DNA from: JAJPJE01 sp963724985
Lineage (GTDB): Bacteria > Acidobacteriota > Terriglobia > Terriglobales > Acidobacteriaceae
Assembly: GCA_963724985.1 (NCBI GenBank)
Contig: CAVRWV010000018.1
Location: forward strand, 62,001 to 126,000
Length of the DNA stretch: 64,000 nucleotides
Direction of reading: 5' to 3'
In this document: positions 45,763-54,373 of the stretch, in pieces
Layout of the letters: every line of letters starts with the position of its first letter
Numbering within the stretch: the first letter of the stretch is position 1
Notes under the pieces: model-generated
The model's database searches: none
The model's input: only the letters and a program-made list of their open reading frames with translations
Told to the model about the DNA's origin: nothing
Translations under genes and position numbers: made by a program

Positions 45763-46545
45763 GTGTACCACGATCAGGCACTCATCGCGGCATTCGTGAA
45801 GCGAGCAAAACGCGATCGCTATCGGGAAATCCTGTCCAATCCCAAGCTTCGCCGGAAATTTACTAGCAAGCTCGCGCACTTCACTGACTTCGATCCCAAG
45901 TACAGACTTCCACTAGACGGCAAAAAGCTATTCGCCGATTGGATTGCGCGAGAGCTGTTGAAGCGTAAGTCGCCTTCTTCGATATTCGTCATTTCTGAAG
46001 ACCCAGCTCTCGACCAGAAGGAACTTCCTCTTCTTGAGACACTACACCGAGTTGTTGGGGGCGGAATGGGCACAGTCCTATCTTGTATCCCCGGATGCCT
46101 CGCCTTCGTCGAAACGGAAGATGAGCGTTACATCCTCGAACGAAACGATCCACTAAAAAAGCGGGAGTACATTCGGTTCGCGATTGATCTGAAAGACGAC
46201 GACAGCAACGTTGGTCTAGGAATCTTTCAAGCGGCGGCGTTGGCAATTGAACGTGGGACAGTGACCGGCGTGGATGCCGATGAACTAAATGAAGTCCGAG
46301 CCTGGTTTAGTGAAAACTTGGCAAAGCCTCATGCCTTTGGAAGAGACTCACAGCGCCGTGGGATTTGCTGGTTTAAGTCCGGTGCGGACGAGCAGATCTC
46401 TCGCATCTGGGGAATGGTCCGAATTCTCGAGCGCAACGGAGTTTTCGTAAAGAAGATAAGAACTGATCGTCCTGGTTACCTCGTATACGAAGACGAATGG
46501 CAGATTGTCGCCGAACCTTTCCGAAAGGGAACTCTGGCCCGCTGA
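45763..46545 (+). CDS. conserved hypothetical protein
   Basis: A 260-residue soluble protein starting at GTG 45763 (YHDQALIAAFVKRAKRDRYR). It has no signal, helix or known motif; segments such as ILSNPKLRRKFTSKLAHFTD, VVGGGMGTVLSCIPG and GYLVYEDEWQIVAEPF look like a compact alpha/beta protein. Codon choice is less GC-rich than that of its neighbours, and it is bracketed by long repeat-bearing gaps, which fits a recently acquired gene (inference). Function unknown. Confidence 0.6.
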   Translation: MYHDQALIAAFVKRAKRDRYREILSNPKLRRKFTSKLAHFTDFDPKYRLPLDGKKLFADWIARELLKRKSPSSIFVISEDPALDQKELPLLETLHRVVGGGMGTVLSCIPGCLAFVETEDERYILERNDPLKKREYIRFAIDLKDDDSNVGLGIFQAAALAIERGTVTGVDADELNEVRAWFSENLAKPHAFGRDSQRRGICWFKSGADEQISRIWGMVRILERNGVFVKKIRTDRPGYLVYEDEWQIVAEPFRKGTLAR

Positions 46546-46690
46546 CCGCCGGCTGCGGCATCCTATTTGCCTCTTTTGCGGACGGGCGGGGAACCACACC
46601 TGCCCCCCTTCCCATTCCCGGAATCTGTTGTCAATAGCCCCAAAGTCCATTTTCTCCGCAACTCCATCATTCCACGATAGAAATAAACTT

Positions 46691-46730
46691 CGCCGAAGTG
46701 TCCAGTAGGTTGGGTCGAAATTGCTATTCT
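46691..46730 (+). repeat. dispersed repeat, GTGTCTAGTAGGT family (copy 2 of 3)
   Basis: GAAGTGTCCAGTAGGT then TGGGTCGAAATTGCTATTCT; same order of words as at 16021-16060. Confidence 0.6.
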
Positions 46731-46810
46731 GAAAATAGAGAGATTGGAAAGAAGAACCGAAGCCGGATTGAGAGACTGCCTGATCGACAGAACCGAAAAC
46801 AACTCGCACT

Positions 46811-46883
46811 GATCCGTCGGAACCGCCGATCCGACGGATCGTCCGATGACTGTCCGTCGGATAAATTTCTCGTCCGTCGGATA
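46811..46883. repeat. inverted and direct GTCCGTCGGA repeats
   Basis: GATCCGTCGG (46811-46820) and CCGACGGATC (46831-46840) are perfect inverted 10-mers; GTCCGTCGGATA then occurs twice (46852-46863 and 46872-46883), spaced 20 bp, about two helical turns. Looks like a cluster of binding sites or a structured leader, 330 bp before the kinase gene. Confidence 0.5.
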
Positions 46884-47215
46884 CATCTTTGTTTTCAACG
46901 AAAGCTCCTTGACCCCTCCCCCTCTCCCTCGGAATCCGATCGGCAGGTGGCTCGCGCGTCGGTTTATCTCGCCCTGCTTTGCCGAAGTGGGAGCTGGTCA
47001 AATGCATCTTCAACTAGCTCAAACGGAGTAGTGGAAGGCTAATTACCAGTCGCGCCATAAAGCTGAAAGCCACGCAACGTCGACAAACAACGGTCAGTGG
47101 CGTCCCCCTCTGCCACCTTCCGTAACAACTCGCAAAATTCATCGGGCCCTCTCGCAATGGGGTGCATACTAGATATGGCCTCCCAAGCCTCGTCACTCTC
47201 ACTCGGAGAGTTTGC

Positions 47216-49009
47216 ATGGGAATGTCTGATTGGCCTAATGGGCTGAACCGTACCGACCTCGTCACGGCGAAGAAATTCGCCTCCATCTACATCCTCTGGT
47301 CCGCTTTATGGGTAGTCGGGTCGGATTACGTGATGCATGTTGCGATGCACGGCCCTAACACCGTTTGGAGAATCGAGTCGTATAAGGGCCTCGTCTACGT
47401 CCTCGTGAGCGGCGTCATCCTGTTCATGGCGGTTCGCGAGCGGGATTCGAAGTACAAGCGGGAACGAATCCAGACCGAATCGATGTTGAGAAGCCTCCGT
47501 CACTCCGGTCTGATTGGTATTTACGAATGGGAGAATGGCAGGGTCACCGATGCCAACAGTACCCTGCTGGAAGCGCTCGGCTACACGCGCGAGGAACTCC
47601 TCTCCGGAAAACTGCCTCGAGAGGCGGTAACCCCTCCGGAATTCTGGCCTGCTGACGACTTGGCTGATCAGCAGGTTGCGTCGACCGGGAGGTGCGCGCT
47701 CTATCAAAAGCAAGTGTTACGCAAAGACGGAACCCGCCTTTCCGTACTCGTCGGTCGCGCACGCGTCGAAGGCGCTGCCAACCGCCGTATCGGCTACGCG
47801 CTTGACGTCTCCGAAATGAAGCAACTCGAAGAAAGACAGTCGCAGCTTCAGCAGCAGTTGTTGCAGTCCGAAAAGCTGAATGCCCTGGGTCAGCTCGCCG
47901 GCGGCATCGCGCACGACTTCAATAACCTGCTCAGCATCATCATCGGATATACCAGCCTGACGGAATCGAAACTCGGTGGGGCAAGCTCTGTCCGCGAGAA
48001 CACGACCCAGGTGCTGAGAGCAGCCGATTCGGCAAAGAAACTAATCCGCAAGTTGCTGGCTTTCAGCCGCAAGCAGATCCTGAATCCCGAGCTGTTGAAT
48101 GTAAACGAACTCATCTCAGAGCTAAGTGGGATGCTCATGCGTGTGCTCGACGAGCGCGTCAAACTCGAACTGCGGCTCGGACCAAAAGTGGGGAATATTG
48201 AAGCGGATCGCTCGCAGATCGAGCAGGTCATCCTCAACCTGGTGGTGAACGCCCGCGATGCCATGCCTCAAGGCGGCATGCTCACCATTGACACCTTCAG
48301 CGCAAGTTTCCCGCAAGACAAGCGCCCCGAGCTGGAAGGAGAGTACGAAGCGATTCGCGTCACCGACACCGGGATCGGGATCGATGACTCGGTTCGCTTG
48401 CGAATCTTCGAACCGTTCTTTACCACCAAACAGGAGAGTGGAGGCACAGGCCTCGGCCTCGCGACAGTTTATGGAATCGTGAAGCAGAGCGGAGGACAAA
48501 TCGATTTGGAGAGCAAGCTCGGCGAGGGCACTTCCTTCACGATTTATTTTCCGAAGGCCCGTGCGCTCACGATTGTCGGACAGACCGCCGGCCCAGCCGT
48601 GAGCGCGTCCGCTGCAGGATCCGAAACCATTCTCTTGATCGAGGACCTCACCGAGTTGCGCGAAATGATCGCAACCATGCTGCGCTCCAAGGGGTACAAC
48701 GTACTTCAGGCGCGCGACGGAGCGGATGCAGTTGCGATTGCCGCATCCCATTTCGCACCTATCGACTTGATCGTGACCGATGTCGTGATGCCCAAGCTGA
48801 ATGGTCCCGAAGCCGTTCGCCAGATCCGTACGCGGCGCGCCGGAGTCAAAGCAATTTACATCACCGGCTACAGCAATCAGGCTTTGAGCGGAGAAGAAGC
48901 CTCCCACAACTCCATCACCGTTGAAAAACCCATTCGCCCCGACACGCTGCTGGCGAAAATCCGTGAGCTCCTTGACCAGGACCAGGCAAGCTCGCGAATC
49001 GGCGATTAA
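47216..49009 (+). CDS. membrane-bound PAS hybrid histidine kinase with C-terminal receiver
   Basis: A 597-residue sensor. ATG 47216 after CGGAGAG. Two membrane helices near the N-terminus (FASIYILWSALWVVGSDYVM and GLVYVLVSGVILFMAV), a PAS domain (about residues 90-200), a coiled coil, then the HisKA phospho-site in GGIAHDFNNLLSIIIGY, the ATP domain with NLVVNARDAMP, VTDTGIGID, EPFFTTK and GTGLGLATVYG, and a receiver with ILLIEDLTELREM and phospho-acceptor Asp in LIVTDVVMPKLNG. The ligand is unknown. No cognate DNA-binding regulator is adjacent. It ends 2 bp before the convergent quinone reductase gene. Confidence 0.93.
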   Translation: MGMSDWPNGLNRTDLVTAKKFASIYILWSALWVVGSDYVMHVAMHGPNTVWRIESYKGLVYVLVSGVILFMAVRERDSKYKRERIQTESMLRSLRHSGLIGIYEWENGRVTDANSTLLEALGYTREELLSGKLPREAVTPPEFWPADDLADQQVASTGRCALYQKQVLRKDGTRLSVLVGRARVEGAANRRIGYALDVSEMKQLEERQSQLQQQLLQSEKLNALGQLAGGIAHDFNNLLSIIIGYTSLTESKLGGASSVRENTTQVLRAADSAKKLIRKLLAFSRKQILNPELLNVNELISELSGMLMRVLDERVKLELRLGPKVGNIEADRSQIEQVILNLVVNARDAMPQGGMLTIDTFSASFPQDKRPELEGEYEAIRVTDTGIGIDDSVRLRIFEPFFTTKQESGGTGLGLATVYGIVKQSGGQIDLESKLGEGTSFTIYFPKARALTIVGQTAGPAVSASAAGSETILLIEDLTELREMIATMLRSKGYNVLQARDGADAVAIAASHFAPIDLIVTDVVMPKLNGPEAVRQIRTRRAGVKAIYITGYSNQALSGEEASHNSITVEKPIRPDTLLAKIRELLDQDQASSRIGD

Positions 49010-49011
49010 AG

Positions 49012-49981
49012 CTACGGAATCAGCAGCAGCTTTCCGGTCGTCTTGCGCGCTTCCAATTCGCGGTGCGCTTGCGCTGCGTTCTCAAGCTTGTATATGTGCT
49101 CGATGCGCAGCTTGAGTTTGCCATCGCTGACCCAACCCAATACATCATCGGCGCGACTGTTCTAACTCTTCTCGTGTTGCGACGTAGTTGATCAGAGTCG
49201 GCCTGGTAAGAAACAGGGACCCTTTTTGCGAAAGCTTGATGGGATCGAACGGCGGCACGGCTCCGCTGGCGCCTCCAAACAGGACCAGATAGCCACGCGG
49301 GCGCAGCACATTCAGATCTTTGTCGAACGTCGCTTTTCCCACGCCGTCATATACGACGTGAACGCCTTTGCCGTCCGTCAGGCGTTTCGTCTCAGCCTCA
49401 AAATCAGCCGTGGAGTAGTTGATCACATGGTCAGCGCCATTTTGCTTCGCAAGCCGGCACTTTTCATCTGAACCCGCGGTCCCGATCACGTGCGCCCCTA
49501 TCGCCTTCGCCATCTGCACCAGCAGCAGCCCAACGCCGCCGGCGGCCGCGTGAATCAGCGCGGTCTCGCCTCTCTTCAGTGGATAGCTGCCATACACCAG
49601 ATAGTGCGCCGTCATCCCCTGCAGCATTGCCGCCGCGGCTTCAGTAAAGTCCAGCTTGCCTGGGATGTGCACCAACCGGTCTGCTGGAACCACGGCGTAT
49701 TCGGCATACGCGCCGAGCACGTTGGTGTACGCAACACGATCGCCGACCTTGACGTTCTTTACCTCACTGCCAACTTCGGCGACGGTTCCAGCCGCCTCCT
49801 GCCCATCCACGAACGGCAGGGGTGCGGGATATCGTCCTTCGCGCAGATAGGTGTCGATGAAGTTGACGCCGCTGGCCGCGATCTTCACCAGTGCTTCGTT
49901 CGGCTTCGGCTTGGGAACTGCGATGTCTACGAGCGTAAGAACTTCCGGACCACCGGTTTTCTGAACTTGAATGGCTTTCAT
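49012..49981 (-). CDS. quinone oxidoreductase (zinc-independent MDR family), frameshifted near 3' end
   Basis: NADPH-dependent quinone reductase of the medium-chain dehydrogenase family: MKAIQVQKTGGPEVL, SGVNFIDTYLREGRYP, the cofactor motif HAAAGGVGLLLVQMAKA and VVYDGVGKATF. No zinc-ligand Cys set is seen. Near 49155 the frame breaks after EELEQSRR; removing one C (CGCGCCGAT to CGCGCGAT) continues as ADDVLGWVSDGKLKL, then IEHIYKLENAAQAHRELEAR and KTTGKLLLIP, the expected end, stop at 49012-49014. Corrected length about 322. Probable sequence error. Confidence 0.87.
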
Positions 49982-50074
49982 ATTCCTCTCGAACGCTGCC
50001 GCACTCCGGCCAGAACTAAGATATATGATTCATCGATCTTGTTGCCGTGATTCAAATCTCATGAGGGACTACAC

Positions 50075-50483
50075 ATGCTTAATGCGCACAACATTATCGC
50101 TTTTGTTCCCACTACCAATGCCCAACTCGCCCGCGAATTCTACGAGCAGAAGCTTGGACTGAAGTTTGTGAGCGATGACGGCTTCGCGCTGGTCTTCGAA
50201 GCCAACCAAAATATGCTGCGAGTGGTGAAACTCAAGGAGTTTACGCCCGCACAGTTCACGATCCTGGGTTGGGAGGTTTCCGGACGCACAGCAGGCCGTC
50301 TCCGAATTGCAATCCCGCGGCGTGCAGTTCGAACGCTACCCATGGGCGCAGCAGGACGAGTTAGGAATCTGGAGCGCCCCGGGCGGCGCTAAGGTCGCCT
50401 GGTTCAAAGACCCGGACGGGAATGTGCTTGTCCGTCTCGCAACACGTCTAGCGTTGACGAGGTCGAGAATCCTCGCCCTGTAG
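50075..50483 (+). CDS. VOC/glyoxalase-like protein, frameshifted
   Basis: A vicinal-oxygen-chelate protein of about 135 residues. The first half is HNIIAFVPTTNAQLAREFYE then QKLGLKFVSDDGFALVFEAN. At about 50281-50282 the frame changes: ILGWEVS is followed by GRTAG as written, but removing one G gives DAQQAVSELQSRGVQFERYP, then GIWSAPGGAKVAWFKDPDGN and VLVRLATR, a typical VOC ending. Stop TAG at 50481-50483, which lies at the edge of a terminator-like hairpin. No metal-ligand set could be confirmed; enzyme activity unknown. Confidence 0.75.
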
Positions 50484-50494
50484 CGAGGATTCTC
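50465..50494. terminator. 12-bp perfect hairpin between convergent genes
   Basis: GAGAATCCTCGC-cctgta-GCGAGGATTCTC. No T-run follows on either strand, but the position between the VOC gene and the convergent yceI-like gene suits a bidirectional transcription or mRNA end structure. Confidence 0.55.
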
Positions 50495-50514
50495 TGCCGT
50501 CCGGCAAAAGGCGG

Positions 50515-51072
50515 TTACGCCTTCACGAACTCTACATCGAGCGTAAGGGTCACTTCCTCGCCGACGAGTATCCCACCGGTTTCAAGCGCGGCGTTCCAGG
50601 TCAAACCAAAATCTTTGCGGTTGATCTTTGCCGTCGCCGACAATCCCACGCGCGTATTGCCCCATGGGTCTTTCGTGGCTGGCGTAGGTCCTTCGACCGT
50701 AAACACCACATTGCGAGTCACGCCATGAATGGTCAGGTCTCCCGCGACCGCCAATTCTCCGCCGCCGGCATTCTCCACACGCGTGGATTTGAACGACAGG
50801 GTAGGGAATTTCTCCACGTCAAAAAAGTCCGCGCTCTTCAGATGTCCATCGCGCTGCGCATCGCGAGTGTTGATGGATGCGGCGTCGATGGTGGCTTCGA
50901 CGTGCGATTTGGTCAGGTTTGCTTCATCGAGCGACAACACGCCGGAGACTCCGGTGAACTGGCCCTTCACATTCGAGATCATCATGTGTTTCACCTTGAA
51001 CTCGGCTGCCGAGTGAATCGGATCGACATTCCAGGTAGTGATTGCGGCTTGAGGTGTAGCAACGGTGCTCAT
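50515..51072 (-). CDS. YceI family protein
   Basis: A 185-residue YceI-type lipocalin-like protein that binds isoprenoid-like lipids. ITTWNVDPIHSAAEFKVKHM is the family opening, followed by GVLSLDEANL, VEATIDAASINTRDAQRDGH, KSADFFDVEKFPTLSF and DLTIHGVTRNVVFTVEG. There is no signal peptide, so it is cytoplasmic unlike E. coli YceI. Start ATG 51072. The MarR gene upstream on the same strand and shared half-sites suggest MarR control. Confidence 0.92.
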   Translation of the reverse strand: MSTVATPQAAITTWNVDPIHSAAEFKVKHMMISNVKGQFTGVSGVLSLDEANLTKSHVEATIDAASINTRDAQRDGHLKSADFFDVEKFPTLSFKSTRVENAGGGELAVAGDLTIHGVTRNVVFTVEGPTPATKDPWGNTRVGLSATAKINRKDFGLTWNAALETGGILVGEEVTLTLDVEFVKA

Positions 51073-51111
51073 AATGTTTTCCTTTCGGTTTCGTAGATTG
51101 GATGTGTTTGC

Positions 51112-51127
51112 ACGATAGTCGTGACAA
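51112..51127 (-). promoter_or_regulatory. candidate MarR operator in front of the YceI gene
   Basis: On the minus strand TTGTCACGACTATCGT matches 13 of 16 positions of TTATAACGACTATTGT from the palindrome in front of the MarR gene. It lies 40-55 bp upstream of the YceI start. Confidence 0.45.
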
Positions 51128-51147
51128 CAAATATTTCGGCAAAAAAT

Positions 51148-51609
51148 TTAGCTCACTGCGCTCCGGGCGGCCCGCACCAGTTCGACCAACTCTTGCAGAC
51201 GTTCCCGGCCCAGATGACCCATCTGCGCGCGGTGAACCTCCTGTACCGGCTCATCGAGGCGCGCCAGCAGCTCGAGTCCTGCGTCCGTAATTCGAGTCAG
51301 CACCATGCGCCGGTCCTTCGTCTCCCGGCAGCGCGAGACCAGGCCTCGTTTCTCCAGGCGATCCAGCAGCCGCGTAATGTCAGGATCCCGCGTGATCATG
51401 CGGGTCCCAATCTCGCCGCAGGGAAGCCCTTCGGGCGCCCCGCGCAGGATGCGCAACACGTTATATTGTGTCGAAGAGAGCTCTTCCGCTTTCAGCAACG
51501 GCGCAAAGCCTCGCGATAGCATGTCGGTCGTACGCATTAACTCCAGGAACGCAGCCTCTTCGGCCGACCCGACGCGGCGCTTCGTCTCGGATTGAGTCTT
51601 CTGTTTCAT
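51148..51609 (-). CDS. MarR family transcriptional regulator
   Basis: A 153-residue winged-helix repressor. Helix-turn-helix segments: LSSTQYNVLRILRGAPEGLP, CGEIGTRMITRDPDITRLLD, and the wing DRRMVLTRITDAG, all in the MarR order. ATG start 51609, directly after a 26-bp palindrome that probably is its own operator. It precedes the YceI gene by 75 bp on the same strand. The inducing ligand (phenolic, oxidant or lipid) is unknown. Confidence 0.93.
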   Translation of the reverse strand: MKQKTQSETKRRVGSAEEAAFLELMRTTDMLSRGFAPLLKAEELSSTQYNVLRILRGAPEGLPCGEIGTRMITRDPDITRLLDRLEKRGLVSRCRETKDRRMVLTRITDAGLELLARLDEPVQEVHRAQMGHLGRERLQELVELVRAARSAVS

Positions 51610-51621
51610 CGTTCACGAGCC

Positions 51622-51647
51622 ACAATAATCGTTATAACGACTATTGT
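51622..51647. promoter_or_regulatory. 26-bp palindromic operator for MarR
   Basis: Left arm ACAATAATCGTTA and right arm TAACGACTATTGT are complementary at 12 of 13 positions with no spacer. Located 13-38 bp before the MarR start codon, so it would allow autorepression. It also faces the radical SAM gene 280 bp away. Confidence 0.65.
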
Positions 51648-51927
51648 CAACACAAATAATTTCCGCCCGCCGCTCCGCCGCTCTTCGACCAGCCTCTCGG
51701 TACCAACGTGGTCCCTTTGTGAGCTATCTCACGTTGAACGGTGACAACTTCGCCGATTGGGCCGGAATCTCGCGTGAAGCGCGTCCCCAGCCCACTGAAC
51801 GGCCTCTCCCCACACGGAACGGCTTTTGGGGTTTGTCCCACTTAGTTGCTTAAATAGCATGGACTCAAAGTATTAGGACGATTCGCGCCAGATTCGTCTC
51901 GCCATCTGAATTCAAGGGAGCAACGAA

Positions 51928-53658
51928 GTGAGCACACAAACCATTGCGCCAGAAGCAGTGTATCCGCCCGCGAACGAACGCGGAGCCAGCAGCGCCGGAG
52001 TGACTAAAGGCCTCCGCCCCGACTTTAAAGTGATTCAGCCCGAGACCACCTACACGGGATCGCCGATCACTCCGCTGCAGAAAGGTCTGCCCAAGACCAC
52101 GCAGTCCCTGTGCCCCGAATGCACGAAGGTGATCGATGCCGTCATTCGCGAAGACAACGGCAAGGTCGTAATGGAAAAGCGCTGCGCCGAGCACGGCGAA
52201 TTTCGCGACATCGTCTACTCCGACGTGAAGCTCTATTTGAAGATGGAGGAGTGGGTCTTCGGCGACAATCGCGGACTGACAAATCCGTCCGTCCCGAACG
52301 CTACCCATTGCCCCGACGATTGTGGCCTGTGCTCGATGCACACCTCGCACACCGGGCTCGCGAATGTCGATCTCACTAACCGCTGCAATCTGACCTGTCC
52401 GGTCTGCTTTGCGAACGCAAATGTTGCCGGTTACGTCTATGAGCCTGATCTCGAGCACATCCGCAAGATGCTGGCCGCGCTGCGTGGCGAACAACCGGTA
52501 CCCGGACGCGTAGTGCAGTTCTCCGGCGGCGAACCGACCATTCATCCGCGCTGGCTCGATGCACTTCGCCTTGCGAAGGAAATGGGCTTCTCACATATCC
52601 AGGCCGCCTCGAACGGAATCAAGTTCGCCGACCTGGAATTTGCGCGCCAGTCGAAAGAAGCCGGGCTGCAGACCATCTATCTCCAGTTCGACGGTGTCTG
52701 CGACGACGTCTACAAGCGCACCCGCGGTCAGTCACTCTACGAAACCAAGCTGCTGGCGATCGATAACATCCGCAAAGCCGGCATGAAAATCATCTTCGTG
52801 CCCACGATCGTGAAGGGACTCAACGACCATCAGGTCGGCGACATCCTTCGTCTCGCCATCGAGAACATCGACGTCGTCTCCGGCATCAGCTATCAACCGG
52901 TGGCGTTTACCGGACGCATCAATCGCCGCGAACTGGAAGCCAAGCGCTTCACGCTCGCCGATCTGGCACATTCGGTCGCCGATCAGACCGGTATCTGCGA
53001 CGTTTATGCGGACTGGTTCCCGCTCTCCTGCGTTACGCCGTTCTCCAAGCTGATCAGCGCTCTCAAGGGCGAAGAGAACGTCACCCTCAGCTGCCATCCA
53101 CACTGCTCCATGGGAACGTATCTGTTCGTCGACGACGAGACGAAGACGGCAATTCCGGTAACACGTTTTATCGACATTCCCGCGTTGTTGCAGGATATGG
53201 ATGAAATTTCGCGCAAGACGAAGAAATCGGTATTCAAGGTATTCACCGGCGTCAGCGCGTGGAACTCGCTACGCAAGCACTTCAAGCCCGAATTCGCGCC
53301 GCCGGGACTCACCTTTAACAAGTTCCTGCAAACTCTGCAGGGATTCACCGACAAGAAGCTTGGCCGCGATGGCATGGATGGCAAGTTCACCTATCGCACA
53401 CTGATGGTCGCGGGCATGCACTTCATGGATTCCTACAACTACGACGTAGAGCGCGTGAAACGCTGCGTTATCCACTACGCCGCCCCCAACGGATTGCTCT
53501 ATCCGTTCTGCTCCTACAACTCCGGCCCGGTCTTCCGCGACAAGATCGAGCGACAGTATTCGGTGTCACTCGAGAGCTACGACGAGAAGGCCAAGTCGAA
53601 CTCTAACGGCTGCGATTCAAAGGCAGGTTGCGGTTCCTGCGGCATGGAAAACGCGTAA
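51928..53658 (+). CDS. radical SAM protein of the Tes (GDGT-MAS) type
   Basis: A 576-residue radical SAM enzyme; GTG start after AAGGGAG. Order of metal sites: rubredoxin-like knuckle SLCPECTKVID with KRCAEHGEFRDI; an auxiliary-cluster segment HCPDDCGLCSMH; the radical SAM motif CX3CX2C in LTNRCNLTCPVCFANAN; then SGGEPTIHPRW, QAASNGIKF, YLQFDGVCDDVYKRTRG, YQPVAFTGRINR, LSCHPHCSMG, and LMVAGMHFMDSYNYDVER with CVIHYAAPNG and FCSYNSGP. This is the arrangement of archaeal tetraether lipid synthase Tes (MJ0619-type), with an added cysteine-rich tail CDSKAGCGSCG. Acidobacteriota make membrane-spanning lipids, so a role in joining acyl or alkyl chains is a reasonable inference. Confidence 0.87.
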   Translation: MSTQTIAPEAVYPPANERGASSAGVTKGLRPDFKVIQPETTYTGSPITPLQKGLPKTTQSLCPECTKVIDAVIREDNGKVVMEKRCAEHGEFRDIVYSDVKLYLKMEEWVFGDNRGLTNPSVPNATHCPDDCGLCSMHTSHTGLANVDLTNRCNLTCPVCFANANVAGYVYEPDLEHIRKMLAALRGEQPVPGRVVQFSGGEPTIHPRWLDALRLAKEMGFSHIQAASNGIKFADLEFARQSKEAGLQTIYLQFDGVCDDVYKRTRGQSLYETKLLAIDNIRKAGMKIIFVPTIVKGLNDHQVGDILRLAIENIDVVSGISYQPVAFTGRINRRELEAKRFTLADLAHSVADQTGICDVYADWFPLSCVTPFSKLISALKGEENVTLSCHPHCSMGTYLFVDDETKTAIPVTRFIDIPALLQDMDEISRKTKKSVFKVFTGVSAWNSLRKHFKPEFAPPGLTFNKFLQTLQGFTDKKLGRDGMDGKFTYRTLMVAGMHFMDSYNYDVERVKRCVIHYAAPNGLLYPFCSYNSGPVFRDKIERQYSVSLESYDEKAKSNSNGCDSKAGCGSCGMENA

Positions 53659-53787
53659 GCGACGGGTATCTCGGTACATCAGTATTTCAGTATCTGAGAT
53701 GCCGATCACCCACATGCTTGCTCCGGACTTTGAACTGCATACTGAAAGTACTGACGAACTGAAGTACTCATTGCTACAATCTTCGCC

Positions 53788-54231
53788 ATGCGCAAGCACG
53801 CTCTCGTTTCAATCCTGGCCCTGTGCCTGATCGCCACTGGCTGTACTCTCTGGGGTAAGCGGGCACCTGGATTCTCTGGCGCCACCGGTGGCGAGCAACT
53901 TCAGCGCGCGTTTCTGGATGAGATCAAGAACAAGCATTGGACCGAAGTCGAGCAACGATTGTCCGCCAACTTCGTGCTGGTCACTCCAGGCGGCGTTTTT
54001 GATCGTGCTGCTGCGATGGAGCGCATCCGCAGCCTTGACCTCAAGGGTTACACGCTCTCTGATCTCACTGTGCGCCCGCAAGGCGCCGACGCGGTCATCG
54101 TTTTTCTGATCAGTGCAGACGGCAGCATGAACGGCCAGACCCTTCCGTCGGATCCGCAGCGTGTGGTCAGCACCTGGCAGGAGGTCGCGGGACACTGGAT
54201 TTTGATCTCACAGGTAAATGTAGGAAAGTAG
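53788..54231 (+). CDS. lipoprotein with NTF2/DUF4440-like domain
   Basis: A 147-residue protein with a lipoprotein signal (LVSILALCLIATGC, lipobox IATGC). The mature part resembles small NTF2-like or DUF4440 domains: QLQRAFLDEIKNKHWTEVEQ, NFVLVTPGGVFDRAAAMERI and VVSTWQEVAGHWILISQVNV. Such domains bind small ligands; function unknown. It is followed by a word-repeat gap. Confidence 0.75.
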   Translation: MRKHALVSILALCLIATGCTLWGKRAPGFSGATGGEQLQRAFLDEIKNKHWTEVEQRLSANFVLVTPGGVFDRAAAMERIRSLDLKGYTLSDLTVRPQGADAVIVFLISADGSMNGQTLPSDPQRVVSTWQEVAGHWILISQVNVGK

Positions 54232-54373
54232 TCAGTAGTCAGTAGTCAGAAGTGGGAAGTCAGTAGTCAGAAGTCAGAACGACTCCCGGTTGCGATCGCA
54301 CGATTGTCGATCCAGCCACTAGCTACCAGCGACCCCCGCAGCAACTACTAGCCACTAACCACTAGCCACTGAT
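54232..54373. repeat. GTAGTCA / ACTAGCC word-repeat region
   Basis: Plus strand: AGTCAGTAGTCAGTAGTC, AAGTCAGTAGTCAGAAGTCA, then after 60 bp ACTACTAGCCACTAACCACT and AGCCACTGA. The two parts are roughly complementary, so this could fold. It fills the gap between convergent genes. Confidence 0.5.

Larger units (their letters stand above)
46546..47215. other. intergenic region of 670 bp with repeats
   Basis: No convincing gene on either strand. Contains one GTGTCTAGTAGGT-family repeat (46691-46730) and a cluster of GTCCGTCGGA repeats (46811-46883). The last 60 bp lead to the kinase gene (GGAGAG ribosome site). Confidence 0.5.

Noticed and set aside
46563..46898. Minus-strand frame of 111 codons in the 46.5-47.2 kb gap
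   Set aside because: It runs through two repeat clusters, has no ribosome site and no domain pattern.
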